Assembly: GCA_003242885.1 (NCBI GenBank)
Contig: QKMZ01000005.1
Span: forward strand, 372,001 to 436,000
Direction of reading: 5' to 3'
Source of the DNA: Candidatus Melainabacteria bacterium
GTDB lineage: Bacteria > Cyanobacteriota > Vampirovibrionia > Obscuribacterales > Obscuribacteraceae
Length of the DNA: 64,000 bases
Shown here: positions 34,739 to 43,659 of the stretch, piece by piece
How positions within the stretch are numbered: position 1 is the first letter of the stretch
Layout of the letters: each line of letters begins with the position of its first letter
The notes under the pieces: generated by a model
Told to the model about the DNA's origin: nothing
Database searches by the model: none
What the model saw: only the letters and a program-made list of their open reading frames with translations
Made by a program: the position numbers and the translations under genes

Positions 34739-36718
34739 TTACGACTTGGCACCGGCTTTTGCTTGCGACTTGCTCTTGATACGTTTTACGAACTGGCACA
34801 TGTCGTCATAGCGCCCGAAGGATGGGACGACGTATGTTCCTTGGCATAGTGGACGAAGTTGTTCCAGCAATTCTTCTGCAAGTTCCAAACCAACAGCAGC
34901 GCCCTGGTCGCCAGCCTTTTCCATGGCTTTGCGAACCTTGTCGGGAATCGTGATGCCGGGCACTTCGTTGTGTAAATACTCAGCGTGTTTGAAGCTGTGC
35001 AGCGGCATAATGCCGACTAGAATTGGAATTTTGCACTCTCCGAATTCATCTAGGAAGTTGGTGAGGTCGCTCAATTGATACAGCGGTTGCGTCATTGCGA
35101 AGTGTGCACCGGCCTCGATTTTCTTGCCGAAACGGTCGAGTTCTTGCGCGCGATTTTCGTGGGTCGGATTAAGCGCGCATGCGATTGAGAGCGAAGTTGG
35201 AGTTCCAATCGAATTGCCCGCGATGTCCAAACCTTGATTGAGTTGGCTGATGATTTTGATCAGACCAACGGAATCGACGTCGTACACTGCAGTCGCATGC
35301 ACGTAGTTGCCCAGTGCAGGCGGATCGCCGGTGAGGGCGATGACGTTGTGAATCCCCAGCGCCTGGCAGCCGAGCAGGTCGGCTTGAATGCCCATCAGGT
35401 TGCGGTCGCGTGTGGTGAAATGGATGATGGTTTCGATTCCGACTTTTGTCGAGATCAACTGGCAGGTTGCGAGCGACGACATGCGCACGCGAGCCATCGG
35501 GCTGTCGCCGACGTTAATTGCGTCCGCGCCTGCGTCTTTCAACGTTTCTGCTGCTTGCAAAATCTTTCTTGCAATCGCACCTTTCGGCGGATCGAGTTCT
35601 ACACTCACATAGAAGTCACCGTTTTTCGGATTTGCCTTCGCAGCAGTCAAACGTGCTGCCAGCGCAGGAAGTTCATTGCCAGCCTTTGGTGCCTCTTTCT
35701 TAACTTCTGCAGGACGTGTTTTGCCGGAGAGGGAAATTAGCGCTTCCGGTTTCATTGCCGGCAAGTCTTGAGCCGTCGCTGCTGAAGCCGTTTTCTGCGA
35801 CAAGATGTATTTGTCCAGCTCTGCACGCATTGCTTTGATGTGATGCGGAGTCGTACCGCAACATCCGCCAATCAAGCGCGCACCTGCTCGCACATATGGC
35901 TCAACATACGATGCGCAGTAATCGGGTCCCGACATAAATTGATATCTGCCACCGCTCAAACTCGGCTGACCGGCGTTGGGCAAGCAAGAGTAGTTGAGCT
36001 TCAGTGGGTCTACACCGCGCTCTTTTAATGCATGAGACATGCGCAGCAACGAATCAAACACTGGTCCTGGACCGGCACCGCAGTTGATACCAATGACGTC
36101 GGGTGCATCTTCGCCTAGCTCTACGAAAAGCTTCACCACGTCTTCCGGAGTTACGCCCAAAAGTGTGTGACCATCTGGGGAGAAACTCATTTGTGCGACG
36201 ACTGGAAGTTTTGAAACGGCTCTGGCTGCACGAACTGCGATGGCTGTTTCTTCTAGCGAGGACATTGTTTCAATCATGAACAAATCGACGCCGCCAGCCA
36301 AAAGCGCTTCCATTTGTTCTGTGAATGCGTCCTTGAGATCGTTGGCAGTTACATCGCCAATGGGCGCCATCAACTTGCCGGTTGGTCCGACCGAGCCGGC
36401 GACGAATACCGGCTGCCCGCCTACTTCGCGCGCGTTTCGTGCAACCTTGGCTGCCCACAAATTGATTTTGTGCGTTTCCTCTTCAAGACCAAACGAAGCC
36501 AGTCTGTACCTATTGGCAGAGAAGGAGTTTGTCTCGATAACATCAGCACCCGCATTGATGTAATCGATGTGGACCTTTTGAATCTCATCCTGTTTGGTCA
36601 GGTTGAGATGCTCGAAGCTTGCTTCCGGGGACGCGCCCCGAGCATAAAGCAGTGTGCCTATGCCTCCATCTGCAAGTAGAGGTCTTTTCGCGAGCTCTTT
36701 GAGGAAGGGATGCGTCAT
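34739..36718 (-). CDS. Bifunctional homocysteine S-methyltransferase / methylenetetrahydrofolate reductase
   Basis: About 659 residues from the ATG at 36718 (GGAG five bases upstream; a longer ATG start at 36745 is less likely). The N-terminal half is a zinc homocysteine methyltransferase barrel with LLADGGIGTLLYARG, IETNSFSANRY, Cys in GINCGAGPGPV and GGCCGTTPHH. A linker rich in Ala/Lys follows, then a MetF-type barrel (about 370-650): FYVSVELDPPKGA, NVGDSPMARVRMSS, IIHFTTRDRNLMGIQADLLG, IALTGDPPALG, and AHFAMTQPLYQL. This is the YitJ architecture of Firmicutes and others. It would make 5-methyltetrahydrofolate and may methylate homocysteine with S-methylmethionine or another donor. It complements MetH encoded nearby. 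Confidence 0.92.
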   Translation of the reverse strand: MTHPFLKELAKRPLLADGGIGTLLYARGASPEASFEHLNLTKQDEIQKVHIDYINAGADVIETNSFSANRYRLASFGLEEETHKINLWAAKVARNAREVGGQPVFVAGSVGPTGKLMAPIGDVTANDLKDAFTEQMEALLAGGVDLFMIETMSSLEETAIAVRAARAVSKLPVVAQMSFSPDGHTLLGVTPEDVVKLFVELGEDAPDVIGINCGAGPGPVFDSLLRMSHALKERGVDPLKLNYSCLPNAGQPSLSGGRYQFMSGPDYCASYVEPYVRAGARLIGGCCGTTPHHIKAMRAELDKYILSQKTASAATAQDLPAMKPEALISLSGKTRPAEVKKEAPKAGNELPALAARLTAAKANPKNGDFYVSVELDPPKGAIARKILQAAETLKDAGADAINVGDSPMARVRMSSLATCQLISTKVGIETIIHFTTRDRNLMGIQADLLGCQALGIHNVIALTGDPPALGNYVHATAVYDVDSVGLIKIISQLNQGLDIAGNSIGTPTSLSIACALNPTHENRAQELDRFGKKIEAGAHFAMTQPLYQLSDLTNFLDEFGECKIPILVGIMPLHSFKHAEYLHNEVPGITIPDKVRKAMEKAGDQGAAVGLELAEELLEQLRPLCQGTYVVPSFGRYDDMCQFVKRIKSKSQAKAGAKS

Positions 36719-37146
36719 GTGTCTCCGGGTTGCTTTCTTTGGCATAACTCAGGTTGTCGGGTGAATGTCTGGAAAAGTTATTGTCGCCAGCGGTCGCCAA
36801 TTGTTACCAGAGCGGAAATTGTGCTTCACGCGCCCGAGAGGACGCCAAGCCCAAATACACCCTAAAATCGAATTTTAACACGCCGTTAAGGAGCTATGAG
36901 ACGGGCGCCCGCCTGAGTTACGGAACATCTCACAGCCCCCGAAAGACCGCGCCCGACCAACCTGAGCAACCGGTTAGTGTGTTTTTATTGCTGATTTCTT
37001 GTCAAAACCTTCAGGTGGGCACCTGGCGGGCTTTTCCCTGATATCATACGGTTTGCTTAGACCACAGGCGCGCGCTCTGGTCTTTGTGAAGCCGCGCTAA
37101 TAAGAGCTAACGCGTTTAACTCCCAGCAAATTTTATTTGGAAGCCA
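36719..37146. other. Intergenic region between divergent genes
   Basis: About 430 bases between the YitJ-type gene and lepA, which are transcribed away from each other. It should hold both promoters. No ORF with coding character and no structure that I can name. Confidence 0.4.
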
Positions 37147-38952
37147 GTGACAGCCGACCCTAATCTCATCCGCAATTTCTCCATCATCGCCCACATCGAC
37201 CATGGCAAATCGACGCTGGCTGATCGCCTTTTGGAGTACACCAAGACTATCGCCAAGCGCGACATGCAGGCTCAAATCCTGGACACTATGGATATTGAGC
37301 GCGAGCGCGGTATCACCATCAAGGCGCAGCCGGCGCGGATGGAGTACACGGCGCAAGACGGCAAGCAGTATATTTTGAATCTGATTGACACACCTGGTCA
37401 CGTCGACTTCGGTTATGAAGTCTCGCGCAGTCTTGCTGCATGCGAGGGTGCGTTGCTTGTAGTCGATTCTAGCCAGGGTGTTGAAGCGCAAACTTTGGCA
37501 AACGTCCACCTTGCGGTCGAGAACAATTTAGAGATCGTCCCAATTATCAACAAGATCGACTTGCCGAGTGCCGATCCTGAGCGCATTCGCGCAGAAATTG
37601 AAGAAGTAATTGGGCTTGATGCTAGCCATGCTGTTTTGGCTTCTGCAAAGAATCATATTGGTATTGAAGAAACACTCGAGGCGATCGTTAATTTCATAGG
37701 TCCCCCGCCGAACACAGTCGACAAGCCGCTTCGCGCGCTTGTTTTCGACAGCTATTTCGAAAGCTATCGCGGCATCATCGTTTATTTCCGTGTCAAAGAT
37801 GGCGAAATCAAAATGGGCGACAAGATTCGCTTCATGAATAACAAGTCCGATTTCGAGGTCACGGAGTTGGGCGTTCTGCGTCCGCAGCAGTATAAGGTCG
37901 ACAGACTAGGACCTGGTGAAGTAGGTTATCTCGCCGCTTCTATCAAAGATGTAGCGACGCTGGTCGGCGATACGATTACGCTTCAGGATAGGCCTGCTCC
38001 CGAGCCATTGCCTGGTTATCGTCCTGCAAAACCGATGGTATACGCCGGTCTGTATCCTGTCGACAATGAACAGTATCCAGATCTCCGCGAAGCGCTGGAA
38101 AAGCTGATTCTCAATGATTCATCGTTGCAGTACGAACCTGAAACTTCCGAGGCTCTCGGCTTTGGATTCCGTTGCGGATTTCTCGGCTTGCTGCACATGG
38201 AAATCATTCAAGAGCGTCTTGAGCGCGAGTATGACTTGCGATTGATCACGACGGCTCCGTCTGTTGTGTATCGAGTGACGAAAACAGATGGCAGCGTTCT
38301 TATGATTGAGAACCCGGCTTTCTTGCCCGATCCTAACTACCGTACGATGATTGAAGAGCCATATGTCTCGGCATCGATTATGGTGCCGAATGATTTTGTT
38401 GGGCAGATTATGGAACTTTGCCAAGGCCGCCGCGGCATCTTCCAAGACATGAAGTACTTGGATCCGCGTCGTGCGATGCTGCACTACGAGCTGCCTTTGG
38501 CTGAAATCATCACAGACTTCTTCGATCAATTGAAGTCGCGTTCTCGCGGTTATGCAAGTCTCGATTATCATTTCAACGAATATCGCGAGTCCAATCTCGT
38601 GAAGCTGGATATCCTCATCAGCGGCGAACCTTGCGATGCACTCTCGGCGATCGTTCACCGTGAGCGCGCGGCTAGTTATGGGCGCTTGCTAGCGGAGAAA
38701 TTGAAAAAGCTTATCCCTCGTCAGATGTTCGAGGTTCCAATCCAAGCTGCAATCGGCGGCAAGATTATCGCACGTGAAACCGTTTCAGCCCAGCGCAAAG
38801 ACGTTTTGTCGAAGTGCTACGGCGGTGACATTTCACGTAAGCGCAAACTCTTGGAGAAACAAAAAGAAGGTAAGAAGCGGATGAAATCCGTTGGACGCGT
38901 CGAGATTCCGCAGGAAGCATTTATGGCTGTGCTCAAGCTTGAGGAAGACTAA
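37147..38952 (+). CDS. lepA: Elongation factor 4 (back-translocating GTPase)
   Basis: 601 residues from a GTG. Translational GTPase that binds the ribosome and helps restart stalled translation. G motifs are [15 protein letters not shown] (G1), RERGITI (G2), [12 protein letters not shown] (G3), [11 protein letters not shown] (G4) and SAKN (G5). Domains II, III and V follow ([32 protein letters not shown]) and the LepA-specific C-terminal domain ([23 protein letters not shown]). Length is normal. The stop overlaps the start of the next gene by one base (TAATG), so the SUFU-domain protein is likely translationally coupled. Confidence 0.97.
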   Translation: MTADPNLIRNFSIIAHIDHGKSTLADRLLEYTKTIAKRDMQAQILDTMDIERERGITIKAQPARMEYTAQDGKQYILNLIDTPGHVDFGYEVSRSLAACEGALLVVDSSQGVEAQTLANVHLAVENNLEIVPIINKIDLPSADPERIRAEIEEVIGLDASHAVLASAKNHIGIEETLEAIVNFIGPPPNTVDKPLRALVFDSYFESYRGIIVYFRVKDGEIKMGDKIRFMNNKSDFEVTELGVLRPQQYKVDRLGPGEVGYLAASIKDVATLVGDTITLQDRPAPEPLPGYRPAKPMVYAGLYPVDNEQYPDLREALEKLILNDSSLQYEPETSEALGFGFRCGFLGLLHMEIIQERLEREYDLRLITTAPSVVYRVTKTDGSVLMIENPAFLPDPNYRTMIEEPYVSASIMVPNDFVGQIMELCQGRRGIFQDMKYLDPRRAMLHYELPLAEIITDFFDQLKSRSRGYASLDYHFNEYRESNLVKLDILISGEPCDALSAIVHRERAASYGRLLAEKLKKLIPRQMFEVPIQAAIGGKIIARETVSAQRKDVLSKCYGGDISRKRKLLEKQKEGKKRMKSVGRVEIPQEAFMAVLKLEED

Positions 38953-40082
38953 TGCCTAAGGGCAAATCCGGAAAATCGGGCGGTGATAAGCCGAAGAAAG
39001 CAGCGGCGAAAAAATCGGACCCGAAGCATTTAGAATTGAAGAATTCGGAGCCGACGAAATCAGAACTGAGAAATTCGGAGCCGACGAATTCCGAGCCGAC
39101 CAATAAGGCTGTCGAGAAAACAGGTGGTACGTCCGCTAAGGCTGAGAAGGCTGCGCTGGAGGCGAAACAACTCATCGATGCTGGCGGCGGTGAGCTGGAA
39201 GACTTGGATGAGGAGATCGAACTCGAAGATTCCCGCGTTTTCAAAATGCTGCAAGGTCTGCATCTTACGCCGGAAGAAGCGCGTGAAGCAGCGGTCAGGC
39301 AGCGCAATTTGCTTATCGAATCTTGGAACACTCGTGATGAGCTTTATCGCGAATTATTCGGTGAACCTAGATATGTTACTCCCGGTCCGTATGCACCACC
39401 ACCGGTGCTAAAGGCTGAGGATGTGATCCTTCCGGAGGATCAGGTAGAGCGTGGTGAAACCGGAGATCCGGGTAACCCTAATCTCGACGAGCAGCACCTC
39501 AATATCCTGGTCTACGCGCCAGAACCCACCCGACCTTACTGGACTTATGTGACCGCTGGTTTGAGTAGTCCGTGGCTGCAAGATGCGCCTGCGGAAGTGA
39601 CTGGCTTCGGCTGCGAAATCATGATCAAATCCAAGGAAGATATGCCTTGGGCTGCGCAAATTCTTCGCACTCTGGCGTTCTACATTCTGAATCATGCTGG
39701 AACACTCTCACCTGGCGTGCGTATTGATTTGAACGGACCGATCATTCCGGGCTCAAACTCGAAGTTGAGCAATATCTTTATCTGGTACCCAGACGATGCA
39801 CCTGATTGCTGGTACTACCTGCCTTCCGGTGGATTCGGGCTATTTATCGCAATCGGTATCACTCCAGATGAGAGACAGTTTGCCGAGTCAATCGAAGAGT
39901 ATGGTACGTGGTGCATTCAGCAAGTGCTTCGCCAGATGGGGCACGATCAAGTCACCGACCCATATCGCAATACTGTGATGGAACAAGAAGGAATTGGACT
40001 TGCATTGTTGAAAACCAAGTCTTTCGCAGATAACTTCCGCGCCAACGTCGCATACGGCAGCACGGACATGTCCGAAATGTAG
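38952..40082 (+). CDS. Suppressor-of-fused (SUFU) domain protein
   Basis: 376 residues. The first 85 residues are low-complexity and basic then Ser/Asn/Glu/Pro-rich, with degenerate units NSEPT (KNSEPTKSELRNSEPTNSEP). A helical section with an acidic patch follows (GELEDLDEEIELED, LTPEEAREAAVRQRNLL). From about 150 the SUFU fold is visible: LNILVYAPEPTRPYWTYVTA, then GLSSPWLQDAPAEVTGFGCE, WAAQILRTLAFYILNHAGTL and a central GGFGLFIAIGITPDERQF. In bacteria SUFU-fold proteins often occur as immunity proteins in polymorphic toxin systems or in unknown roles. Start overlaps the lepA stop by one base. A copy of the dispersed palindrome begins at its stop codon. Confidence 0.85.
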   Translation: MPKGKSGKSGGDKPKKAAAKKSDPKHLELKNSEPTKSELRNSEPTNSEPTNKAVEKTGGTSAKAEKAALEAKQLIDAGGGELEDLDEEIELEDSRVFKMLQGLHLTPEEAREAAVRQRNLLIESWNTRDELYRELFGEPRYVTPGPYAPPPVLKAEDVILPEDQVERGETGDPGNPNLDEQHLNILVYAPEPTRPYWTYVTAGLSSPWLQDAPAEVTGFGCEIMIKSKEDMPWAAQILRTLAFYILNHAGTLSPGVRIDLNGPIIPGSNSKLSNIFIWYPDDAPDCWYYLPSGGFGLFIAIGITPDERQFAESIEEYGTWCIQQVLRQMGHDQVTDPYRNTVMEQEGIGLALLKTKSFADNFRANVAYGSTDMSEM

Positions 40083-40103
40083 GGGCGACGCCATGCGTCG
40101 CCC
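40080..40103. repeat. Dispersed palindrome after the SUFU gene
   Basis: A near-perfect copy with core GCGACGCCATGCGTCGC preceded by TAGGG. The TAG that opens the repeat is the stop codon of the SUFU gene, so repeat and coding end share bases. Confidence 0.8.
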
Positions 40104-40152
40104 GGCTTAAGTCACACTATGTTAGCGACAACTACTGCTCTTTTGGAACGTG

Positions 40153-41244
40153 CTACTTCATAATATTATTCAGCGCCTCTGTCGCGCCGCGCAGCATAAC
40201 AGCATCGAGGTTGTTATCTGCGCGAACCGTGCCAGCGGTGTTGACACCCATTATTGCTGTAGCGTCCGCTCCGCTGGGTCCTATTGAACCATTTGTGGCG
40301 CCTTGAAGCGTCGGAGCAGAACCGTCCATCGCTATCGTACCCGCGGTTACCCTGGTCGCTGCGCCGCTTGATGCAAGCGTTTCTGCTCCAGCCTTCCACG
40401 CGTCTTTATCGTCTGATTTGACACTGTAAGTAGTGCCGTTTGCTGTTACAAGAGTTTCTTTCGTGCCATCTGCACGAACGATTTCAGCGTGATACGACAA
40501 AGGCTCGAAGTTTCCATTTGTCAGACGCGCTATTTGCTTAAACACTTTGACGCCGTTTTCGTCTTCATTCCCCCCGTCTGGATAAGAATCAAGCCCTTCG
40601 CAGCCAATCGTGTTGATATGAATTCCCTTTTTGATAGCAGCCTTTGATTCAGAGGACCAATTGTATTTGCTACCGACTTTGTGCGGCGGTGCATCTCCGA
40701 TGAGAAATAAAAGCTTGGCAGTTTTTTCGTGGTCGCTCCACTGCAGGTCGTTTACCGCTGCATGCAGACCGCAATCAACAGCCTCTGGTCCATCTCCTCC
40801 ACCCTCTGCGCTGAGTTCGGAAATGTCTTTCACGACTTGATCGATGTTCTCCGAGAATGGGAAAACCTTGGTGACGTAGTCGTCTTTGTCATCTCTATAA
40901 GCAACCAATCCTACTCTTACGATCGGTTTTTCTTTACTTGCTTTGATTTGATTTACCATCGATTTAACTTTAGCTTTTACCGTGTCAATTTCTCCTTGCA
41001 TCGATGAGGTAGTGTCGATGCAAAAAGCGACGTCGAGGTGTTTGCGTTGTCCAGAACCCGATTTGATAGCAGGCCCGACTAGTTTTGAATAAGTGTCTTT
41101 CGAAGAAACCGTCGCGGCTGTTTTGCCGACTTCTGCAGGAATGCTATCTGTTGTCTTTATTCCTTGTGAGTAAAGGTGGGATATAAGCCCGTGTACGACA
41201 AATGCTGTGGCAACAGTCAATAGTAAGGTTTTTGGCGCGTGCAT
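40153..41244 (-). CDS. Secreted or membrane-anchored VWA-domain protein
   Basis: 363 residues from the ATG at 41244, with GAGGAG six bases upstream (longer frame to 41394 not used). The N-terminal hydrophobic stretch (KTLLLTVATAFVVHGLISHL) is a signal anchor. The von Willebrand A domain begins near residue 70: LDVAFCIDTTSSMQGEID carries the MIDAS D-x-T-x-S motif, RVGLVAYRDDKDD and LLFLIGDAPPHKV the later metal and core strands. It resembles the VWA domains of alpha-kinase-associated bacterial proteins. After about 270 comes a low-complexity Ala/Gly/Thr region (GAATRVTAGTIAMDGSAPTL). Likely role is metal-dependent protein binding at the envelope. Confidence 0.86.
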   Translation of the reverse strand: MHAPKTLLLTVATAFVVHGLISHLYSQGIKTTDSIPAEVGKTAATVSSKDTYSKLVGPAIKSGSGQRKHLDVAFCIDTTSSMQGEIDTVKAKVKSMVNQIKASKEKPIVRVGLVAYRDDKDDYVTKVFPFSENIDQVVKDISELSAEGGGDGPEAVDCGLHAAVNDLQWSDHEKTAKLLFLIGDAPPHKVGSKYNWSSESKAAIKKGIHINTIGCEGLDSYPDGGNEDENGVKVFKQIARLTNGNFEPLSYHAEIVRADGTKETLVTANGTTYSVKSDDKDAWKAGAETLASSGAATRVTAGTIAMDGSAPTLQGATNGSIGPSGADATAIMGVNTAGTVRADNNLDAVMLRGATEALNNIMK

Positions 41245-41414
41245 ATTTAACTCCTCAGTGGTCCAGAGGTGTGACGTCAGTGTGAAGCAAACGGCTAGGC
41301 ACTGGCTTGAGCTGCCGGTGCTTCGTTCTGTTGTGGGATTGTTAGTAAGTGATTCCAAAGCCGGATAAAGCTCCGACCTTGGCAGTTTAGCCACTGGCGT
41401 CGACTCTGTACACC

Positions 41415-41427
41415 GGGTTAACCCCAG
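41415..41427. repeat. 13-bp inverted-repeat partner flanking the MNIO operon (left)
   Basis: GGGTTAACCCCAG here is the reverse complement of CTGGGGTTAACCC at 46845-46857. The two copies flank the six-gene MNIO/TPR operon on both sides. The core GGGTTAACCC is itself palindromic, so chance cannot be excluded. Confidence 0.4.
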
Positions 41428-41483
41428 ACAAAGGTTGAACGCGGTTTATGCGCACTCTGCTTACAAAAACTTTTTTCCAAACG

Positions 41484-41726
41484 CTATTCGCCGCCAGAAT
41501 CAGGCTCTTTGCGCTTTGCCCATTTGCCCATCAACTCACAGGCGACAGCAACCATGTCTGGGTCGAATTCAGCGATGTAGTCGCGATAGTCATCAAACTT
41601 TGGATCTGACTTAAGAGTTTCATAGATCTCTTGTTCTGACTGCCCACTAGAAAGAAGCTCAAGGAGAGCGTCTTGGAACTTTGCCAGTGTCTCCACCTCG
41701 TCCGCTTTAATTTCTTCAATTGGCAT
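41484..41726 (-). CDS. Putative partner protein of the MNIO enzyme
   Basis: 80 residues, acidic and mostly helical (EVETLAKFQDALLELLSSGQ, QEIYETLKSDPKFDDYRDYI, MVAVACELMGKWAKRKEPDS). The ATG lies inside the last codons of the upstream DUF692 gene, an 11-base overlap in another frame, so translation is coupled. MNIO enzymes commonly work with a small partner protein that binds the precursor (MbnC, TglI, BufC and similar). This protein has the right size-range and position, but I cannot assign it to those families by eye. No signal peptide, so cytosolic. Confidence 0.75.
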   Translation of the reverse strand: MPIEEIKADEVETLAKFQDALLELLSSGQSEQEIYETLKSDPKFDDYRDYIAEFDPDMVAVACELMGKWAKRKEPDSGGE

Positions 41727-42597
41727 AGCAAAACTCCAGAATCTCTTCCATTGTTTCGAAGTCTTCGCGGAATTCTTGCTGCTCTTCTAATTCCATCATG
41801 GTGTATCCAAGTCGTTCCATAATCACAAATTCAATATTCGGACAAAGCTTTAACGCCAGCGTTGCTAGATTGAAAACCTCTTGTGGCATCGCATCATCAT
41901 GAGTGTCCCGCCGCACTGCCGCTCTCTTTCCAGAAATAGAGTGAGTCCAAGTGCCGCCAGACAGATGAATCTCGCGGACTTTTGCTAACGGGTATGAATT
42001 TAAAAGTTCTAGTTCTGAAACACCGAAATTTGCTATCTGGCAGTAAATGTTGTGCAAGTCTAGAAGGAGAAAACCATCAACTGAAGAAATCAACCGGTCG
42101 ATAAAATCTCCCTGCCTTTTCACATCTTCAATGCTGAATGCAAATGCTAAGTTCTCCAGTCCCACAGGGCATTGCGTTGCATCAGCGTAACGCTTCAGCA
42201 TCTCTTTGCCCTTACGCAAAGACTCAGCATTCATTGGTACTGCAAGTGGTGCGCCCTGTGCAATTGGACCCGCTTCTGAGAATCCAAAATGTTCTGACGC
42301 ATGAATATATTTGCGAGCTTTGAATTCTTCCTTTGCGTTATCTAGCCATTTCTGCTGCCGTTGTGAAAACCGCGCAGACAGCGGTGATAGGTTGACACCA
42401 TGTCCGGTCAATGCGCCCTTTTGGCTAAACTCGTCAAGGATTTTGTTGCACCATTCACCGACGTGTGCGCCGTTCCACGAGAAGTCAAAACTCCACTCTA
42501 TCGCCTCAACTTGGTTATTTTGAAACAGCGGAACCGTCGCCTGCTCGAAATCTTCAGTAGGCATCAGCGATAGTCCAAGTTTAGGCTTCGTGGGCAT
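41716..42597 (-). CDS. DUF692 / MNIO-family multinuclear iron oxidase
   Basis: 293 residues. A TIM-barrel enzyme of the multinuclear non-heme iron oxidase family (MbnB, TglH, BufB relatives), which modify cysteines or other residues of ribosomal peptides. Expected ligands and motifs are present: His66 in TGHGVNLSPLS, His103 in ASEHFGFSE, Glu148 in GLENLAFAFS, Asp180 and Asn183 in LLLDLHNIYCQIAN, His211 in EIHLSGG, Asp231-x-His233 and Glu240 in DTHDDAMPQEVF, Glu261 in IMER. Length is normal for the family. It lies 30 bases downstream of the last of four genes for exported TPR proteins with Cys-Gly tails and overlaps the 80-residue partner gene, so a role in modifying these tails is the natural reading. 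A sugar-isomerase or AP-endonuclease identity is less likely because of the DTHDD-x-x-PQEV motif. Confidence 0.88.
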   Translation of the reverse strand: MPTKPKLGLSLMPTEDFEQATVPLFQNNQVEAIEWSFDFSWNGAHVGEWCNKILDEFSQKGALTGHGVNLSPLSARFSQRQQKWLDNAKEEFKARKYIHASEHFGFSEAGPIAQGAPLAVPMNAESLRKGKEMLKRYADATQCPVGLENLAFAFSIEDVKRQGDFIDRLISSVDGFLLLDLHNIYCQIANFGVSELELLNSYPLAKVREIHLSGGTWTHSISGKRAAVRRDTHDDAMPQEVFNLATLALKLCPNIEFVIMERLGYTMMELEEQQEFREDFETMEEILEFCYAN

Positions 42598-42627
42598 GGA
42601 CGCTACCTATTTCTTCTAACTCGCATT

Positions 42628-43641
42628 CTAACCCATGCCGCATCTGCCATTGCATCCTTGTGGAAGGGGGAAAAGCAAGAATGCCTCCTTCACCCCCATA
42701 AGGTCCGAAAGGATCCTTGTCTGCGTGACTGCGCCTTTTCGCATGCCTGCGGACATGTACCACAGCGCCATATCGCGATGAGCCTCGATTCGTGCTCTTT
42801 CGTCGTTTTTGTTCCTATCAATCAGCGCAAGCGATTTCAATCGCATTGATTCTGCTCGTTCGTTTCGAGGCAGTTTCGAAAAGACTTTTGAAGGCTTGCA
42901 TTGAGGTCTGTTTTCTGGTGCGGACTCATTGGGATTCGCGTTCATTTCGGCGATTACTGACTCGATATGCTTTCTGTCGGAAGCAGCAATTGTCGCAGGA
43001 TAAATGGAATAAGCCAGCCCATTGAGCGCTTCCGTGGCCCATTTGATTTGCTCTTTTGTTGGGTCCGGAGAACCTTCAATTTTTTCGCAAACACGAAGTA
43101 TGTATTTCTCGCACTTCTGTTCTTCTACGGCGTTGCCGGTTTCATGGAACATTTTTACGACTTCGTTGTAGTGAACTGCACCGATCTTTGTTGGGTCCTG
43201 AGTGGAAACCATCTCGTTCCAGCCGCGCTTCAGATATGCGTAAACTCTGGAAAAATCGTCGTTTGAGGTTTCTGTCGCTTGGTAGCGAAGTTCTCTTCGG
43301 TCCTTGCTTATAGATGGTAATCGCCCTTTAAGAATGGTCCTTGCCCAAGAAATATAGATGTACGGAAAAAACTGTCTAGGCTGTGTAGGTGGAAGCTTCT
43401 TGCAAAGCAAGACTGCTCTCTCGAACGTTTCGTCTGCCTGCTTTATCAGTCCGTAGCGCTGATATTGCTCAGCTAGGCATATCGTTGCCTCTGCTACGTT
43501 GTTTGCGAACTTTTCTCCACCCGCCTCTTCTTGCTTTATATACCGCTGCCATTCTTCAATTTGTTCAATGCAGTATCCCGGCTGCGCAAAAAAAACTGTG
43601 GCAATTGCAATGCTGGCCGCACTAGTTAGTGGCTTGTTCAT
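42628..43641 (-). CDS. Exported TPR protein with C-terminal CNGRCGMG tail (paralog 1)
   Basis: 337 residues. Signal peptide KPLTSAASIAIATVFFAQPG with cleavage near YCI. One clear TPR unit, LAEQYQRYGLIKQADETFER, shared with the three paralogs upstream. The C-terminal module follows the common pattern of the family: RIEAHRDMALWYMSAGMRKG, then QTRILSDLMG and a final LFPLPQGCNGRCGMG with Cys330 and Cys334. This copy has more internal cysteines than the others and a linker of low similarity (PNESAPENRPQCKPSKVFSK). It is the last TPR gene before the MNIO enzyme, 30 bases away. Probable substrate of that enzyme; final location periplasm or outside. Confidence 0.85.
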   Translation of the reverse strand: MNKPLTSAASIAIATVFFAQPGYCIEQIEEWQRYIKQEEAGGEKFANNVAEATICLAEQYQRYGLIKQADETFERAVLLCKKLPPTQPRQFFPYIYISWARTILKGRLPSISKDRRELRYQATETSNDDFSRVYAYLKRGWNEMVSTQDPTKIGAVHYNEVVKMFHETGNAVEEQKCEKYILRVCEKIEGSPDPTKEQIKWATEALNGLAYSIYPATIAASDRKHIESVIAEMNANPNESAPENRPQCKPSKVFSKLPRNERAESMRLKSLALIDRNKNDERARIEAHRDMALWYMSAGMRKGAVTQTRILSDLMGVKEAFLLFPLPQGCNGRCGMG

Positions 43642-43659
43642 TTGTTCTTTTCTCTGCCT

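Noticed and set aside
38119..38658. Minus-strand ORF of 179 residues
   Set aside because: Antisense of lepA.
41716..42597. Sugar isomerase or AP endonuclease (other TIM barrels) for the DUF692 gene
   Set aside because: The ligand motifs GHG, SEH, ENL, DLHN, EIHLSG and DTHDDxxPQEV follow the DUF692/MNIO order.
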